Assembly: GCF_900100115.1 (NCBI RefSeq)
Contig: NZ_FNKL01000003.1
Span: 434,001 to 498,000 of the forward strand
Source: Chryseobacterium soldanellicola
Lineage (GTDB): Bacteria; Bacteroidota; Bacteroidia; Flavobacteriales; Weeksellaceae
Direction: 5' to 3'
DNA: 64,000 bases
The position numbers and the translations under genes were made by a program. The notes under the pieces were generated by a model. That model was not told the DNA's origin. It searched no databases and worked only from the letters and a program-made list of their open reading frames with translations. Positions within the stretch are counted from its first letter, which is position 1; every line of letters starts with the position of its first letter. Below are positions 27,155-34,486 of this stretch, one piece after another.

Positions 27155-27280
27155 TTAAACAAATAACCAAACGATATTAATGATACAAAACTTAGGATCA
27201 AAACCGAAAATAAGCTGCAAAACAATAACCGAACTGGTAATTATAATTGGTTTTTTATATTTAATAAATTTTTCCTTCAT
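27155..27280 (-). CDS. 41-aa predicted membrane micro-protein between DUF6428 and arsC
   Basis: A short open frame with ATG at 27278-27280 and stop at 27155-27157. It begins with a basic stretch (MKEKFIKYKKP), continues with a hydrophobic segment (IIITSSVIVLQLIFGF) and ends in a second one (CIINIVWLFV), so one or two membrane passes are likely. It starts 3 bp after the DUF6428 stop and ends 1 bp before the arsC ATG, so it fills the gap exactly. That packing is the main evidence that it is translated. Not recognised as any family. Confidence 0.6.
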   Translation of the reverse strand: MKEKFIKYKKPIIITSSVIVLQLIFGFDPKFCIINIVWLFV

Positions 27281-27283
27281 GAT

Positions 27284-27757
27284 TTAACAGCAGCCGGAGT
27301 TTGATGTACATTTCGACTGTTGATTGGTTGCTAATTCACTCAAATTCAGTTTTTGTTTTTGAGGAGGGATTCCACAGGCATCCTGAGCTAAACAGGCAGT
27401 TAATTTATTTTTTAAAACGAAATTTTTACCATTAAAATCAAGATCATACTTTCCGATGGTCGTATTTTGATATTCAATTTCAATTTCGAAATCACCAATT
27501 CTTAATTTTTCTTCTGAAAGATTGATGATGTGCAAAAGCTTGTTTGGCTTCAAACGATGCTCAAAATCATTGGCATCCCAAAGCTGAAAATTCACTCTTT
27601 CTTCTTTTCTTACAACTCCGCCGCAATCAATGAAATTTTTAGTTACCATCCCTATTTCTGTCACATGGAAATGTTCCGGAACAAACTTTCCGTCTTCTAA
27701 TTGAAATTCTACATTTTCTAATGTTGGTAGAATATTTTTAATTTGTTCAAGAGTCAT
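27284..27757 (-). CDS. DUF6428 family protein of the ars operon
   Basis: 157-residue soluble protein, probably DUF6428, a family often found beside ArsR and ArsC in Bacteroidota. The segment PEHFHVTEIG, the region FIDCGGVVR and a cysteine-bearing C-terminus (CTSNSGCC) are visible; conserved His and Cys suggest metal or metalloid binding, but no activity is established that I know of. It lies 58 bp after arsR, and that gap holds a copy of the putative operator. Confidence 0.75.
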   Translation of the reverse strand: MTLEQIKNILPTLENVEFQLEDGKFVPEHFHVTEIGMVTKNFIDCGGVVRKEERVNFQLWDANDFEHRLKPNKLLHIINLSEEKLRIGDFEIEIEYQNTTIGKYDLDFNGKNFVLKNKLTACLAQDACGIPPQKQKLNLSELATNQQSKCTSNSGCC

Positions 27758-27783
27758 AATTTAATTATTTTAATTGTTATATT

Positions 27784-27800
27784 GCAATATTACGATATAT
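27784..27800. promoter_or_regulatory. Putative ArsR operator, copy 2 (between arsR and DUF6428)
   Basis: The 17-bp sequence GCAATATTACGATATAT is identical to 28163-28179 upstream of arsR. Its core is an imperfect palindrome around AATATT. An internal operator could shape expression of the distal genes. Confidence 0.5.
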
Positions 27801-27815
27801 GAAAGCAAAAAAATG

Positions 27816-28142
27816 TTAACAGCAGTTTTGCTTTTTCACGGTTGAAATAATCGTTGAAAAGAAAACATTTAAAAGTTCGAATGCTTTTTCATCAATACAA
27901 TAGCAGATCGAATTTCCTTCAATATTTCCTTTGATCAATCCTGCATTTTTCAGTTCTTTCAAATGTTGAGAAACGGTGGGCTGTGCGAGAGGTAATTCAT
28001 TAACAATATCTCCACAGATGCATTCGTTGACTTTAAGCAGATATTCTATAATAGCTACTCTTGCAGGATGTCCCAACGCTTTTGCAATATTTGCCATTCT
28101 GTTTTGGTCTTCTGTGAAAAAATCTGTTTTTGTCGCTCCCAT
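27816..28142 (-). CDS. ArsR/SmtB family metalloregulator
   Basis: 108-residue winged-helix repressor. The recognition helix region LAQPTVSQHLKELKNAGLI is typical; Cys41 and Cys43 in NECICGD resemble the alpha-3 metalloid site of ArsR, and the protein ends in KKQNCC. It should repress the operon until arsenite or a similar ligand binds. First gene of the run arsR, DUF6428, micro-ORF, arsC. Two identical 17-bp candidate operators flank it. Confidence 0.93.
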   Translation of the reverse strand: MGATKTDFFTEDQNRMANIAKALGHPARVAIIEYLLKVNECICGDIVNELPLAQPTVSQHLKELKNAGLIKGNIEGNSICYCIDEKAFELLNVFFSTIISTVKKQNCC

Positions 28143-28162
28143 TATTTATTAAATCCTCTATC

Positions 28163-28179
28163 GCAATATTACGATATAT
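28163..28179. promoter_or_regulatory. Putative ArsR operator, copy 1 (upstream of arsR)
   Basis: Same 17-bp sequence as 27784-27800, here extended to the near-palindrome TCGCAATATTACGA with one mismatched pair. It lies 21 bp before the arsR ATG, downstream of a weak AATATTTG promoter-like element at 28191-28198, a position suited to repression. Confidence 0.55.
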
Positions 28180-28268
28180 AATTCATCTGACAAATATTTT
28201 TTTTAATTTAAATAAAAAATTCCTCACAGATTTCTCTGAAAGGAATTTAACCAATTAAGCTGATTTAA

Positions 28269-29177
28269 TTAAAATTCTTCTTCTACCAATTCTTTATTTA
28301 TAATCGCTCCCGTGAAATTCCCCTGTGCCACGGCATTTGCAACAGATCTCATCATCGTTACGTTATCTCCACAGGCAAAAACTCCGGGAATATTTGTTTT
28401 GTGCATTTCATCTATTTTGATCAGACCATGCTCCGTTGTCAGTTCACAGCCCAACATTTTTTCGACATCTAAATTTTGCTCTAAATGAATTTTCGAATAC
28501 AAAGCTTTTAATGAAAATTCTTTTCCGTTTTTAAAAATAATTTTTTGGATATATCCATTTTCATGCTTGATTTCAGCAACTTCATCTTCATTAATCTGAA
28601 TATTTTTCTCATTAAATTTCTGAGTCTGCTCTTCCGTTAACTCTGATTTACCGTTTGTAAATAGGGTTAAATCTTTCGTCCAGTTAGTCAGTAATTTTGA
28701 AAATTCGTAGGCCACTTCACCATTCGCAAGAACTCCGGTTACTTCATTTTTAACTTCAAAACCATGGCAATATGGGCAGTGCAGCACAGAAATTCCCCAA
28801 CATTCATCAAATCCTTTAATATTGGGCTTTACATCTTTAATTCCTGTGGCAAGAATGAGTTTTTTAGCTTTAAAATTCTCTCCGTTCGCCGTTTCAACTT
28901 CAAATCCTTCCGGATTTTTAACAATATGAGTTACAATCCCGTCATTAAATTTTACAGTCTCATATTTCTCAACCTGTTCTCTCCCTATTCTGTTGATTTC
29001 TTTCGGAGCTGTCCCATCATGCGTCAAAAAATTATGTGAATGCGGCGTTTGCCTGTTACAAGGTTTTCCGCTATCAATAATTAAAATATTTCTTAAAGAT
29101 CTTCCCAAAGCCAATCCCGCCGAAAGCCCGGCGTAGCTTCCTCCAATGATAATAACTTCAAATTTTTTGTTTTCCAT
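28269..29177 (-). CDS. Thioredoxin-reductase-like FAD/NAD(P)H oxidoreductase
   Basis: 302-residue flavoprotein from the ATG at 29175-29177. GGSYAGLSAGLALGR binds FAD; the redox pair is Cys134 and Cys137 in HCPYCHGFEV rather than the CATC of classical thioredoxin reductase, placing it in the GliT-like disulfide oxidoreductase branch; the C-terminal FACGDNVT motif completes the FAD site. The reading frame stays open upstream through a heptanucleotide repeat that would encode QQATSNK units, but these are most likely leader. Divergent from the Fur-like gene. Substrate unknown; thioredoxin reduction for ArsC is possible. Confidence 0.86.
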   Translation of the reverse strand: MENKKFEVIIIGGSYAGLSAGLALGRSLRNILIIDSGKPCNRQTPHSHNFLTHDGTAPKEINRIGREQVEKYETVKFNDGIVTHIVKNPEGFEVETANGENFKAKKLILATGIKDVKPNIKGFDECWGISVLHCPYCHGFEVKNEVTGVLANGEVAYEFSKLLTNWTKDLTLFTNGKSELTEEQTQKFNEKNIQINEDEVAEIKHENGYIQKIIFKNGKEFSLKALYSKIHLEQNLDVEKMLGCELTTEHGLIKIDEMHKTNIPGVFACGDNVTMMRSVANAVAQGNFTGAIINKELVEEEF

Positions 29178-29186
29178 AGTGAGTTT

Positions 29187-29270
29187 GTTGCTTGTTGCTT
29201 GTTGCTTGTTGCTTGTTGCTTGTTGCTTGTTGCTTGTTGCTTGTTGCTTGTTGCTTGTTGCTTGTTGCTT
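29187..29270. repeat. Heptanucleotide tandem repeat, 12 perfect copies of GTTGCTT
   Basis: Eighty-four bp of exact 7-bp units, 9 bp before the oxidoreductase ATG and just inside its predicted transcription start. Because 7 is not a multiple of 3 and no frame contains a stop, all minus-strand frames read the same QQATSNK heptad. Perfect copies suggest active slippage. Confidence 0.95.
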
Positions 29271-29273
29271 GTG

Positions 29274-29281
29274 CAAATGTA
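29274..29281 (-). promoter_or_regulatory. Predicted -7 promoter element of the oxidoreductase gene
   Basis: Minus-strand TACATTTG fits TAnnTTTG and abuts the tandem repeat, so the transcript would begin within the first repeat units. Confidence 0.5.
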
Positions 29282-29298
29282 AAACAAATTTTCATTAA

Positions 29299-29313
29299 TG
29301 CGACTTATTCGCA
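29299..29313. promoter_or_regulatory. Candidate Fur-family 7-1-7 operator
   Basis: TGCGACTTATTCGCA is a 7-1-7 inverted repeat with six of seven pairs matching, located between the two divergent promoters and 11 bp before the Fur-like gene's -7 element. Confidence 0.45.
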
Positions 29314-29323
29314 ATAAATTTTC

Positions 29324-29331
29324 TATATTTG
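29324..29331 (+). promoter_or_regulatory. Predicted -7 promoter element of the Fur-like gene
   Basis: TATATTTG ends 4 bp before the ATG at 29336, which predicts a leaderless or nearly leaderless transcript. Confidence 0.55.
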
Positions 29332-29335
29332 TGGT

Positions 29336-29710
29336 ATGACAAAGAGAAATACAAAGGCCAAACAATTGATTCTCGATTCTTTAAAGAACACAAAATCAGC
29401 GGTTAGTCAGGAGATTTTACAGAAAGAACTGGGTGAAGAGGTAGACAGAGCCACGATTTACAGAGTTTTAAACAGCTTCTGCGACGATGGAATTGTACAT
29501 AAAATTTTAAGCGATGACGGAAAATATTATTTTGCTTTCTGCATTAATTGTTCAGGAAAACAACACAAGCATAATCATTTCCATTTCAGATGTTTGGAAT
29601 GCGGAAAGATCGAATGTCTGCCGAATGAAATGGATGTGAAATTGCCATTAGGTTATAAATCTGTTAATTTTAATGGATTTATTTCGGGGTATTGTGCGAA
29701 TTGTTCTTGA
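29336..29710 (+). CDS. Fur family transcriptional regulator
   Basis: 124-residue protein with a winged helix (VSQEILQKELGEEVDRATIYRVLNSF region) and a metal-binding C-terminal domain containing the run KHNHFHFRC, CLECGK and a final CANC; a further CINC pair precedes them. Fur, Zur or PerR specificity cannot be decided; length and Cys content fit structural zinc plus a regulatory site. It is transcribed away from the thioredoxin-reductase-like gene, with a 7-1-7 dyad in the shared region that it may bind. Confidence 0.9.
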   Translation: MTKRNTKAKQLILDSLKNTKSAVSQEILQKELGEEVDRATIYRVLNSFCDDGIVHKILSDDGKYYFAFCINCSGKQHKHNHFHFRCLECGKIECLPNEMDVKLPLGYKSVNFNGFISGYCANCS

Positions 29711-29904
29711 TTAAGGGCTGATTATTTTTAATGTAAAGAGCGCAAGGAAATTTAAATTTTGAAAATATTTTTTGTTCGCAAAGGCGTTCCACGAGGCGTG
29801 GAATCTAAATTTAAAGTTTATGGCGTTGTTTAGATTCCTACGGAATGACAAACTTTATGGGGATTTTTAAGAGATTGCTTCGTCGCTTCGCTCCTCGCAA
29901 TGAC
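29711..29904. repeat. Mosaic of dispersed intergenic repeats
   Basis: The gap holds a perfect palindrome, TTCCACG-AGG-CGTGGAA (29787-29803), and a segment rich in CTTCG/CGCTCC words ending in CGCAATGACA, of a kind seen as dispersed repeats in many bacterial genomes. No gene seen. Confidence 0.5.
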
Positions 29905-29937
29905 ATAAAAAATCCCGGGAAAAATTTCTCCGGGATT
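29905..29937 (-). terminator. Intrinsic terminator of the MacAB-like operon
   Basis: Arms AATCCCGG and CCGGGATT pair perfectly around an 11-nt loop; on the minus strand a run of T follows. It lies 31 bp after the adaptor gene. Confidence 0.8.
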
Positions 29938-29967
29938 ACAGTTTAAAGAATCTATAGTGTTAGTTTA

Positions 29968-31170
29968 CTACTTTTTGCTTTTTTCTTTCAGTTCTTCTTT
30001 GTCTTTGTCGGATGGATTCCATACTTTAATTTCAGAATTTTTATCAATTCCTGATCCCGGAAGAATCTGTACGTTGATTCCGTCGCTCGCTCCCAGTTTT
30101 GCGTATACTTTTTTGAATTTTCCGTCTGCCTGTTTTACTTCAACAAAAGGAACGTCTTTACCGTTTTTCTTTTCATACTGAATCAATGATTCATCCAATA
30201 ACAAAGCGTTTTTCTGAGAATTTAAAACAATTTCTCCGTTTGCCGAGAAACCGGCTCTGATATATTCGTTGTTCGGATTATTAACATCACCTTCAACAGG
30301 GAATTTTATTGTCCCGTTATTGTCTTTTCCTTTTGGAGCGATCATTGTCAATTTTCCGGGGAAAGTTTTGTTCTGTAAAGCACCGATCACGATTTTCATC
30401 TCCATTCCCTGCTTTAATTTTCCGGCCTGGGCTTCATCAATTTCACCCTGGAAAATCAAAGAATTAAGGTCTGCGATAGAACAAATTGTTGTTCCTGCGT
30501 TGAAAGAGTTGGCTTCAATTACCTGGCTTCCCACTTTCACCGGCACTTCAAGAACGGTTCCTGAAGCTTTCGAACGAATCTGAGTCGTTGCCAAGCCCTG
30601 TAATTCCGGGGTTGCACCCGTTTTTGCGATCAATAATCTTTTTTGAGCCGTTACCAATTGCTGATTTGCATTTCTAAGCGCTTGCTGGGTTGTAAACAAT
30701 TGCTGCTGAGAATTTAAATATTCCTGTTTAGAAATTACCCCCTGCTTAAACAGTCTTTCCTGCATTTCGAATTGCTTACGCATATTTTCAACATTCATTT
30801 TAGCATTGCTGATCTGAAGCTGAGAATTGGCAACTTCCTGCGAAGCTCCGTTTACGTCTGCAAGATTCGGGACGATTCTTACCGTTGCAATTAATTGGCC
30901 TGCAGTCACTTTATCTCCTTCATCAACTAAAATTTTATCGATAATTCCGGCAATATTTGGTTTGATTTCAATTTCTTCTTTCGGGATAATTTTTCCTGTT
31001 GCCATCACTTTATCATCCATATTCTGAATGGTAGGTTTACGCGTAAGGAAAGCCTCACTCTCTTTAGAATTAGATTTTATAAGATATCCGATCCCCGAGA
31101 ATAATGCCACTGCAAATAAAAGCCCCAGGACAATATAAATGGCTTTTTTCCAAGTGAATTTCTTTTTCAT
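29968..31170 (-). CDS. MacA/HlyD-family periplasmic adaptor subunit
   Basis: 400-residue membrane fusion protein: one N-terminal membrane segment (about residues 10-28, AIYIVLGLLFAVALFSGIGY), a split biotinyl-lipoyl domain (IKPNIAGIIDKILVDEGDKV and ASGTVLEVPVKVGSQV), a coiled-coil hairpin between them (about residues 110-180) and beta-barrel/proximal domains. It links inner-membrane ABC permeases to an outer-membrane channel. No TolC-like gene is in the window. Last gene of the ABC operon, 90 bp after the second permease. Confidence 0.9.
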   Translation of the reverse strand: MKKKFTWKKAIYIVLGLLFAVALFSGIGYLIKSNSKESEAFLTRKPTIQNMDDKVMATGKIIPKEEIEIKPNIAGIIDKILVDEGDKVTAGQLIATVRIVPNLADVNGASQEVANSQLQISNAKMNVENMRKQFEMQERLFKQGVISKQEYLNSQQQLFTTQQALRNANQQLVTAQKRLLIAKTGATPELQGLATTQIRSKASGTVLEVPVKVGSQVIEANSFNAGTTICSIADLNSLIFQGEIDEAQAGKLKQGMEMKIVIGALQNKTFPGKLTMIAPKGKDNNGTIKFPVEGDVNNPNNEYIRAGFSANGEIVLNSQKNALLLDESLIQYEKKNGKDVPFVEVKQADGKFKKVYAKLGASDGINVQILPGSGIDKNSEIKVWNPSDKDKEELKEKSKK

Positions 31171-31260
31171 ATGTATAGTTTATTTTTTATTAAATAGTAT
31201 GATTTAAAAATTAAAAGGATTGAGAATTATTCATTATTGACGATTCACAATTCAATTATT

Positions 31261-32529
31261 CTATTCTGTTCTTAATGCTTCAATTGGTCTGATTTTTACT
31301 GCTCTTTGTGCCGGGATCATTCCAATGATCAATCCTAAAACCACCATTACCGCCATGGCGCTGAAAACGTTTCCGTAATCTACCGTCGGATTATAAAATG
31401 GAAATGCGTCCTGATTTTGTGTCAGCATATCTAAAATCATTAAGACAAAAATCCCCGACATAAAACCGAGCAGTCCCGACGAGAGCGTGATCACGACACT
31501 TTCCAGTAAAATCTGGTTTCTAACTTCTGAAGGTTTTGCTCCCAAAGCTCTTCTGATTCCGATTTCTTTTGTTCTTTCTTTTACGGTAATTAAAAGGATA
31601 TTCGAAATAGCAATTACCCCTGCAAGAATCGTTAATGTTCCCACAATAATCGTTAAAAGCTGCATTCCGCTTAAAAAACCGGTTAATTTGCTGAATTCTT
31701 TTCCGAGGTTAAAGCTTCCAAACGCATTGGTATCTTCGGGAGATACTTTATTCTTCTTTTTAAGCTCTGCCTTTACTTTATCTTCAACAATTTTCAGATC
31801 GGCAGTAGGCTTGCTCACAATGGCAAAAACGTTGATTTTATCGCCATCATTGTACATTTTCGTAAATGTGGAAAGCGGAATATATACGGTTTGATCATTC
31901 TCAAATCCGCCTCCTTTTTTAACTCTGAAAACGCCGATTACATTGAAAAATATTCCTTTAACATTAATGGATTTTCCCAACGGATTCTCATTCTTTTTAG
32001 AGTCGAAAAAGTTTTTATACACTTCTTCACCAATGACGGCAACACTTTTATTTTGTGAAACATCGGCGTCATTTAAATATCTTCCATAGATCAGTTTTTT
32101 CTCTGAAATTTTATTTCCGATCGGATAATCTCCGTTTAAACTATATACTGCTGATTTCCCGTTTCTTGACATCTGTTCGCCCGTACTTCCAAAGTTCCCT
32201 CTTGAATTGGTGGGCGAAATATAATCGATCTCGGTAATTTTTCTTTTTAACATCTCAATGTCTCCCAGATGAAGATCCATCTTTCTTCCCTTAGGAAAAC
32301 CTTCATACGGAATCGATGTATTCTGAGCCCAAAGGAAAATAGAATTGGTTGCAAAACCTGAAAACAATTTATCAAAACCATTTTCCATCCCTTTTGCAGC
32401 ACCCAAAAGACTCACATATAAAAACATACCCCAACCCACACCAATCATGGTAAGGAACGTCCGGAGCTTATTATTCCTCAATGAATAATAAATTTCCTGC
32501 CAAGTATCTTTTTTAAATAAAATGTTCAT
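31261..32529 (-). CDS. MacB-like ABC transporter permease (FtsX domain), second of pair
   Basis: 422-residue protein with an N-terminal membrane segment after LRNNKLRTFLTMIGVGWG, a large periplasmic MacB core domain, and three C-terminal membrane segments of the FtsX domain including VKERTKEIGIRRALGAKP, the coupling region that contacts the ATPase. Similar to but distinct from the permease at 32642-33871; the two probably form a heterodimer, an inference. The stop codon lies at the edge of a degenerate repeat. Confidence 0.91.
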   Translation of the reverse strand: MNILFKKDTWQEIYYSLRNNKLRTFLTMIGVGWGMFLYVSLLGAAKGMENGFDKLFSGFATNSIFLWAQNTSIPYEGFPKGRKMDLHLGDIEMLKRKITEIDYISPTNSRGNFGSTGEQMSRNGKSAVYSLNGDYPIGNKISEKKLIYGRYLNDADVSQNKSVAVIGEEVYKNFFDSKKNENPLGKSINVKGIFFNVIGVFRVKKGGGFENDQTVYIPLSTFTKMYNDGDKINVFAIVSKPTADLKIVEDKVKAELKKKNKVSPEDTNAFGSFNLGKEFSKLTGFLSGMQLLTIIVGTLTILAGVIAISNILLITVKERTKEIGIRRALGAKPSEVRNQILLESVVITLSSGLLGFMSGIFVLMILDMLTQNQDAFPFYNPTVDYGNVFSAMAVMVVLGLIIGMIPAQRAVKIRPIEALRTE

Positions 32530-32641
32530 TTTTCTAAAGTCAATTTTTTACTTTGTAAAAGTGAATTTGCCTTACAGATAATTCACTTTGTTTGTCAATT
32601 GTGGCTCAATATAAAATTCACTACTGACTATTTACAATTAA

Positions 32642-33871
32642 CTATTCCGTTCTTAATGCTTCAATCGGTTTAATTCTTGAGGCTCTGTATGCCGGAACAA
32701 ATCCTGCAATCAGCCCTGAGAAAACCAAAGCAATGAATGCCATAAAAATTGTTCCCCAGCCTACACTCGGGCTTTTTATAAAATATTCTTCTAAATTATC
32801 CCCTATTAAATGCAATGCCAGAACACCCAATCCTACCCCTACAAATCCCGAAACCACCGTAATAACAACACTTTCCTGAACGATCAAAGCAACAATACTT
32901 CTTGGTTTTGCACCGATCGCTTTTCTTACGCCGATTTCTTTGGTTCTTTCTTTTACGATGTAAACCATGATGTTACTGATTCCAATAATTCCGGCCAGCA
33001 GAGTTCCCATTCCGATAAATCCTACAATTGCCGTAAGAACCGCCATAAAAGTGAATGTATCGTTCATATTTTGGGCGTTATTCCAGACATGCACTCCGTT
33101 TTCATCATCGGGAGAAACGTTTTTTCTTGATTTTAACCTGTCTTTTAATTCATCACCATATTTAATGGCCTGTTGAGGAGTCAGTTTATCATTATAAGCG
33201 ATATAACTTATGCTTACCGTATCCGAACCCTTTTTCATCTGCTGTAAAGTTGTGATAGGAACAGTGATATGCCTTTCATCACGGTCACCACCATCATCGG
33301 AGAAAACTCCTACAACCTTAAACATGGTTCCGTTTATATCCAGCTCTTTGCCGACAGGGCTTCCGTTTTTAATTAAATCCCTTTGAACCATTCTCCCGAT
33401 CACGGCAACATTTTGCTTTCTATTCAAATCTCCCGGGGAAAGATAACGCCCTTCGATCATTTTCCGGTTTTCAATAACTTGTTCCTCCGGAACGGCTCCG
33501 TTTATCTGATAATTTCCGCTTTCTTTGCCATATTTTACCAATAAATTGGCGGTATATCTCGGTGAGGCACTTCCCACTTTTTCTTTATCCATATTGACTA
33601 AAAAATCATAGTCATCATTGTTCATCGTCACCAATCTGTCAGATTGAAGTCCGTTATAAGCAACTGTGGTTTTTCCTGTAACAATAGAAATCAGATTTTG
33701 GGCATCTCTCGCAAAACCTTCCGTAAAGGCATTCTGCAATCCCGTTCCGATTCCGAAAAGCACAATGAAAATAAATAATCCCAAAGCCACTGTAAAACCG
33801 GAAAGTACCGTCCGCAATACATTACTGCGAATCGAACTGAATATTTCCTGCCAACGATCTAGGTCGAACAT
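32642..33871 (-). CDS. MacB-like ABC transporter permease (FtsX domain), first of pair
   Basis: 409-residue permease with the same plan as its neighbour: start MFDLDRWQEIFSSIRSN, N-terminal membrane helix, periplasmic core, and FtsX domain with VKERTKEIGVRKAIGAKP, ending in PAYRASRIKPIEALRTE. It should transport a hydrophobic or peptide-like substrate outward through mechanotransmission rather than a classical channel; the substrate is unknown. 112 bp separates it from the second permease, filled by repeat-like sequence. Confidence 0.91.
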   Translation of the reverse strand: MFDLDRWQEIFSSIRSNVLRTVLSGFTVALGLFIFIVLFGIGTGLQNAFTEGFARDAQNLISIVTGKTTVAYNGLQSDRLVTMNNDDYDFLVNMDKEKVGSASPRYTANLLVKYGKESGNYQINGAVPEEQVIENRKMIEGRYLSPGDLNRKQNVAVIGRMVQRDLIKNGSPVGKELDINGTMFKVVGVFSDDGGDRDERHITVPITTLQQMKKGSDTVSISYIAYNDKLTPQQAIKYGDELKDRLKSRKNVSPDDENGVHVWNNAQNMNDTFTFMAVLTAIVGFIGMGTLLAGIIGISNIMVYIVKERTKEIGVRKAIGAKPRSIVALIVQESVVITVVSGFVGVGLGVLALHLIGDNLEEYFIKSPSVGWGTIFMAFIALVFSGLIAGFVPAYRASRIKPIEALRTE

Positions 33872-33980
33872 AGTTTTTATTTTTTACATTGTAAAAAAGT
33901 CAATTAATTATATTGTGAATTTTCTTTGAAGTCAATTAACTTCGTTGTCAATTTTCCAGACTCACCATAAGATTCACCTG

Positions 33981-34010
33981 CGAAACAAAATTGACTATTC
34001 ACCATTTACT
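33981..34010. repeat. Degenerate intergenic repeat, copy with partner at 34457-34486
   Basis: Thirty bp matching 34457-34486 at about 26 positions; both contain CAAAATTGAC followed by an ATTCAC-like word and both lie at the 3' end of a minus-strand gene. More diverged relatives occur before the stops at 32642 and 31261. Confidence 0.55.
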
Positions 34011-34013
34011 TTT

Positions 34014-34365
34014 TTACTTTTTTAACATTCCACTTAATAAAATAAATGTGGTTTTGATTAAATTTCCTACTTTCTCTAAATTCTCTTTTTTGATATAATC
34101 ACATTCAATAACTATATCTAAACATGAATCTAATTCTATAACTGAGCCTCTTGCAATTTCAAAATATCTTTCTTTCAACTTCAGATTTTCTGGAACAGCC
34201 TTCTGTAATGTTCAATACCACTGAGGTTGAAGCTCTTCTTATTTGATCTATTAAATTAAATCTTTCACTATCCGGAAGTTTTGACAAAGTTTTATAACAT
34301 TCAATTCTCAATTCCTTCGCAGATTTATAAACATCAAGTTTATAATGGTTCAGGTTTAAAAACAT
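34014..34365 (-). pseudogene. Frameshifted four-helix-bundle protein (23S rRNA IVP-like family)
   Basis: The first part (34365 leftward) encodes MFLNLNHYKLDVYKSAKELR, RRASTSVVLNITEGCSRKSE and stops early at 34159. One base of frame change near 34168-34175 restores the family sequence (RYFEIARGSVIELDS, then LLSGMLKK) to a stop at 34014. The whole would be about 117 residues, the usual length of the four-helix-bundle family. A single extra A in an A-rich stretch explains it: either a real mutation or a sequencing error. It sits inside the ABC operon between ATPase and permease. Confidence 0.75.
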
Positions 34366-34456
34366 TTTTTTCTCTTTTCATTTGTGTGTTATTTATGTTA
34401 ATTTCTTTGAAGTCAATTGTCAATCGTTAATTTTATCTTTTTATAAAATTCACTTT

Positions 34457-34486
34457 CGAAGCAAAATTGACCATTCACAATTCACT
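34457..34486. repeat. Degenerate intergenic repeat, copy abutting ATPase stop
   Basis: Partner of 33981-34010; overlaps the stop codon of the ABC ATPase gene. A short period-7 run (GTCAATT, GTCAATC, GTTAATT) precedes it at 34412-34432. Confidence 0.55.

Noticed and set aside
26734..27225. Membrane-anchored form of ArsC from the longer reading frame
   Set aside because: The upstream part overlaps the better placed 41-aa ORF, and the ATG at 27153 gives the normal ArsC length with Cys9.
29187..29270. CRISPR-like array
   Set aside because: The units are 7 bp and contiguous, with no spacers and no cas genes; it is a simple tandem repeat.
28269..29276. QQATSNK-repeat N-terminus of the flavoprotein as a real protein domain
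   Set aside because: It begins at a TTG overlapping the promoter element; the ATG at 29177 starts exactly at the conserved fold and the repeat reads the same in every frame.
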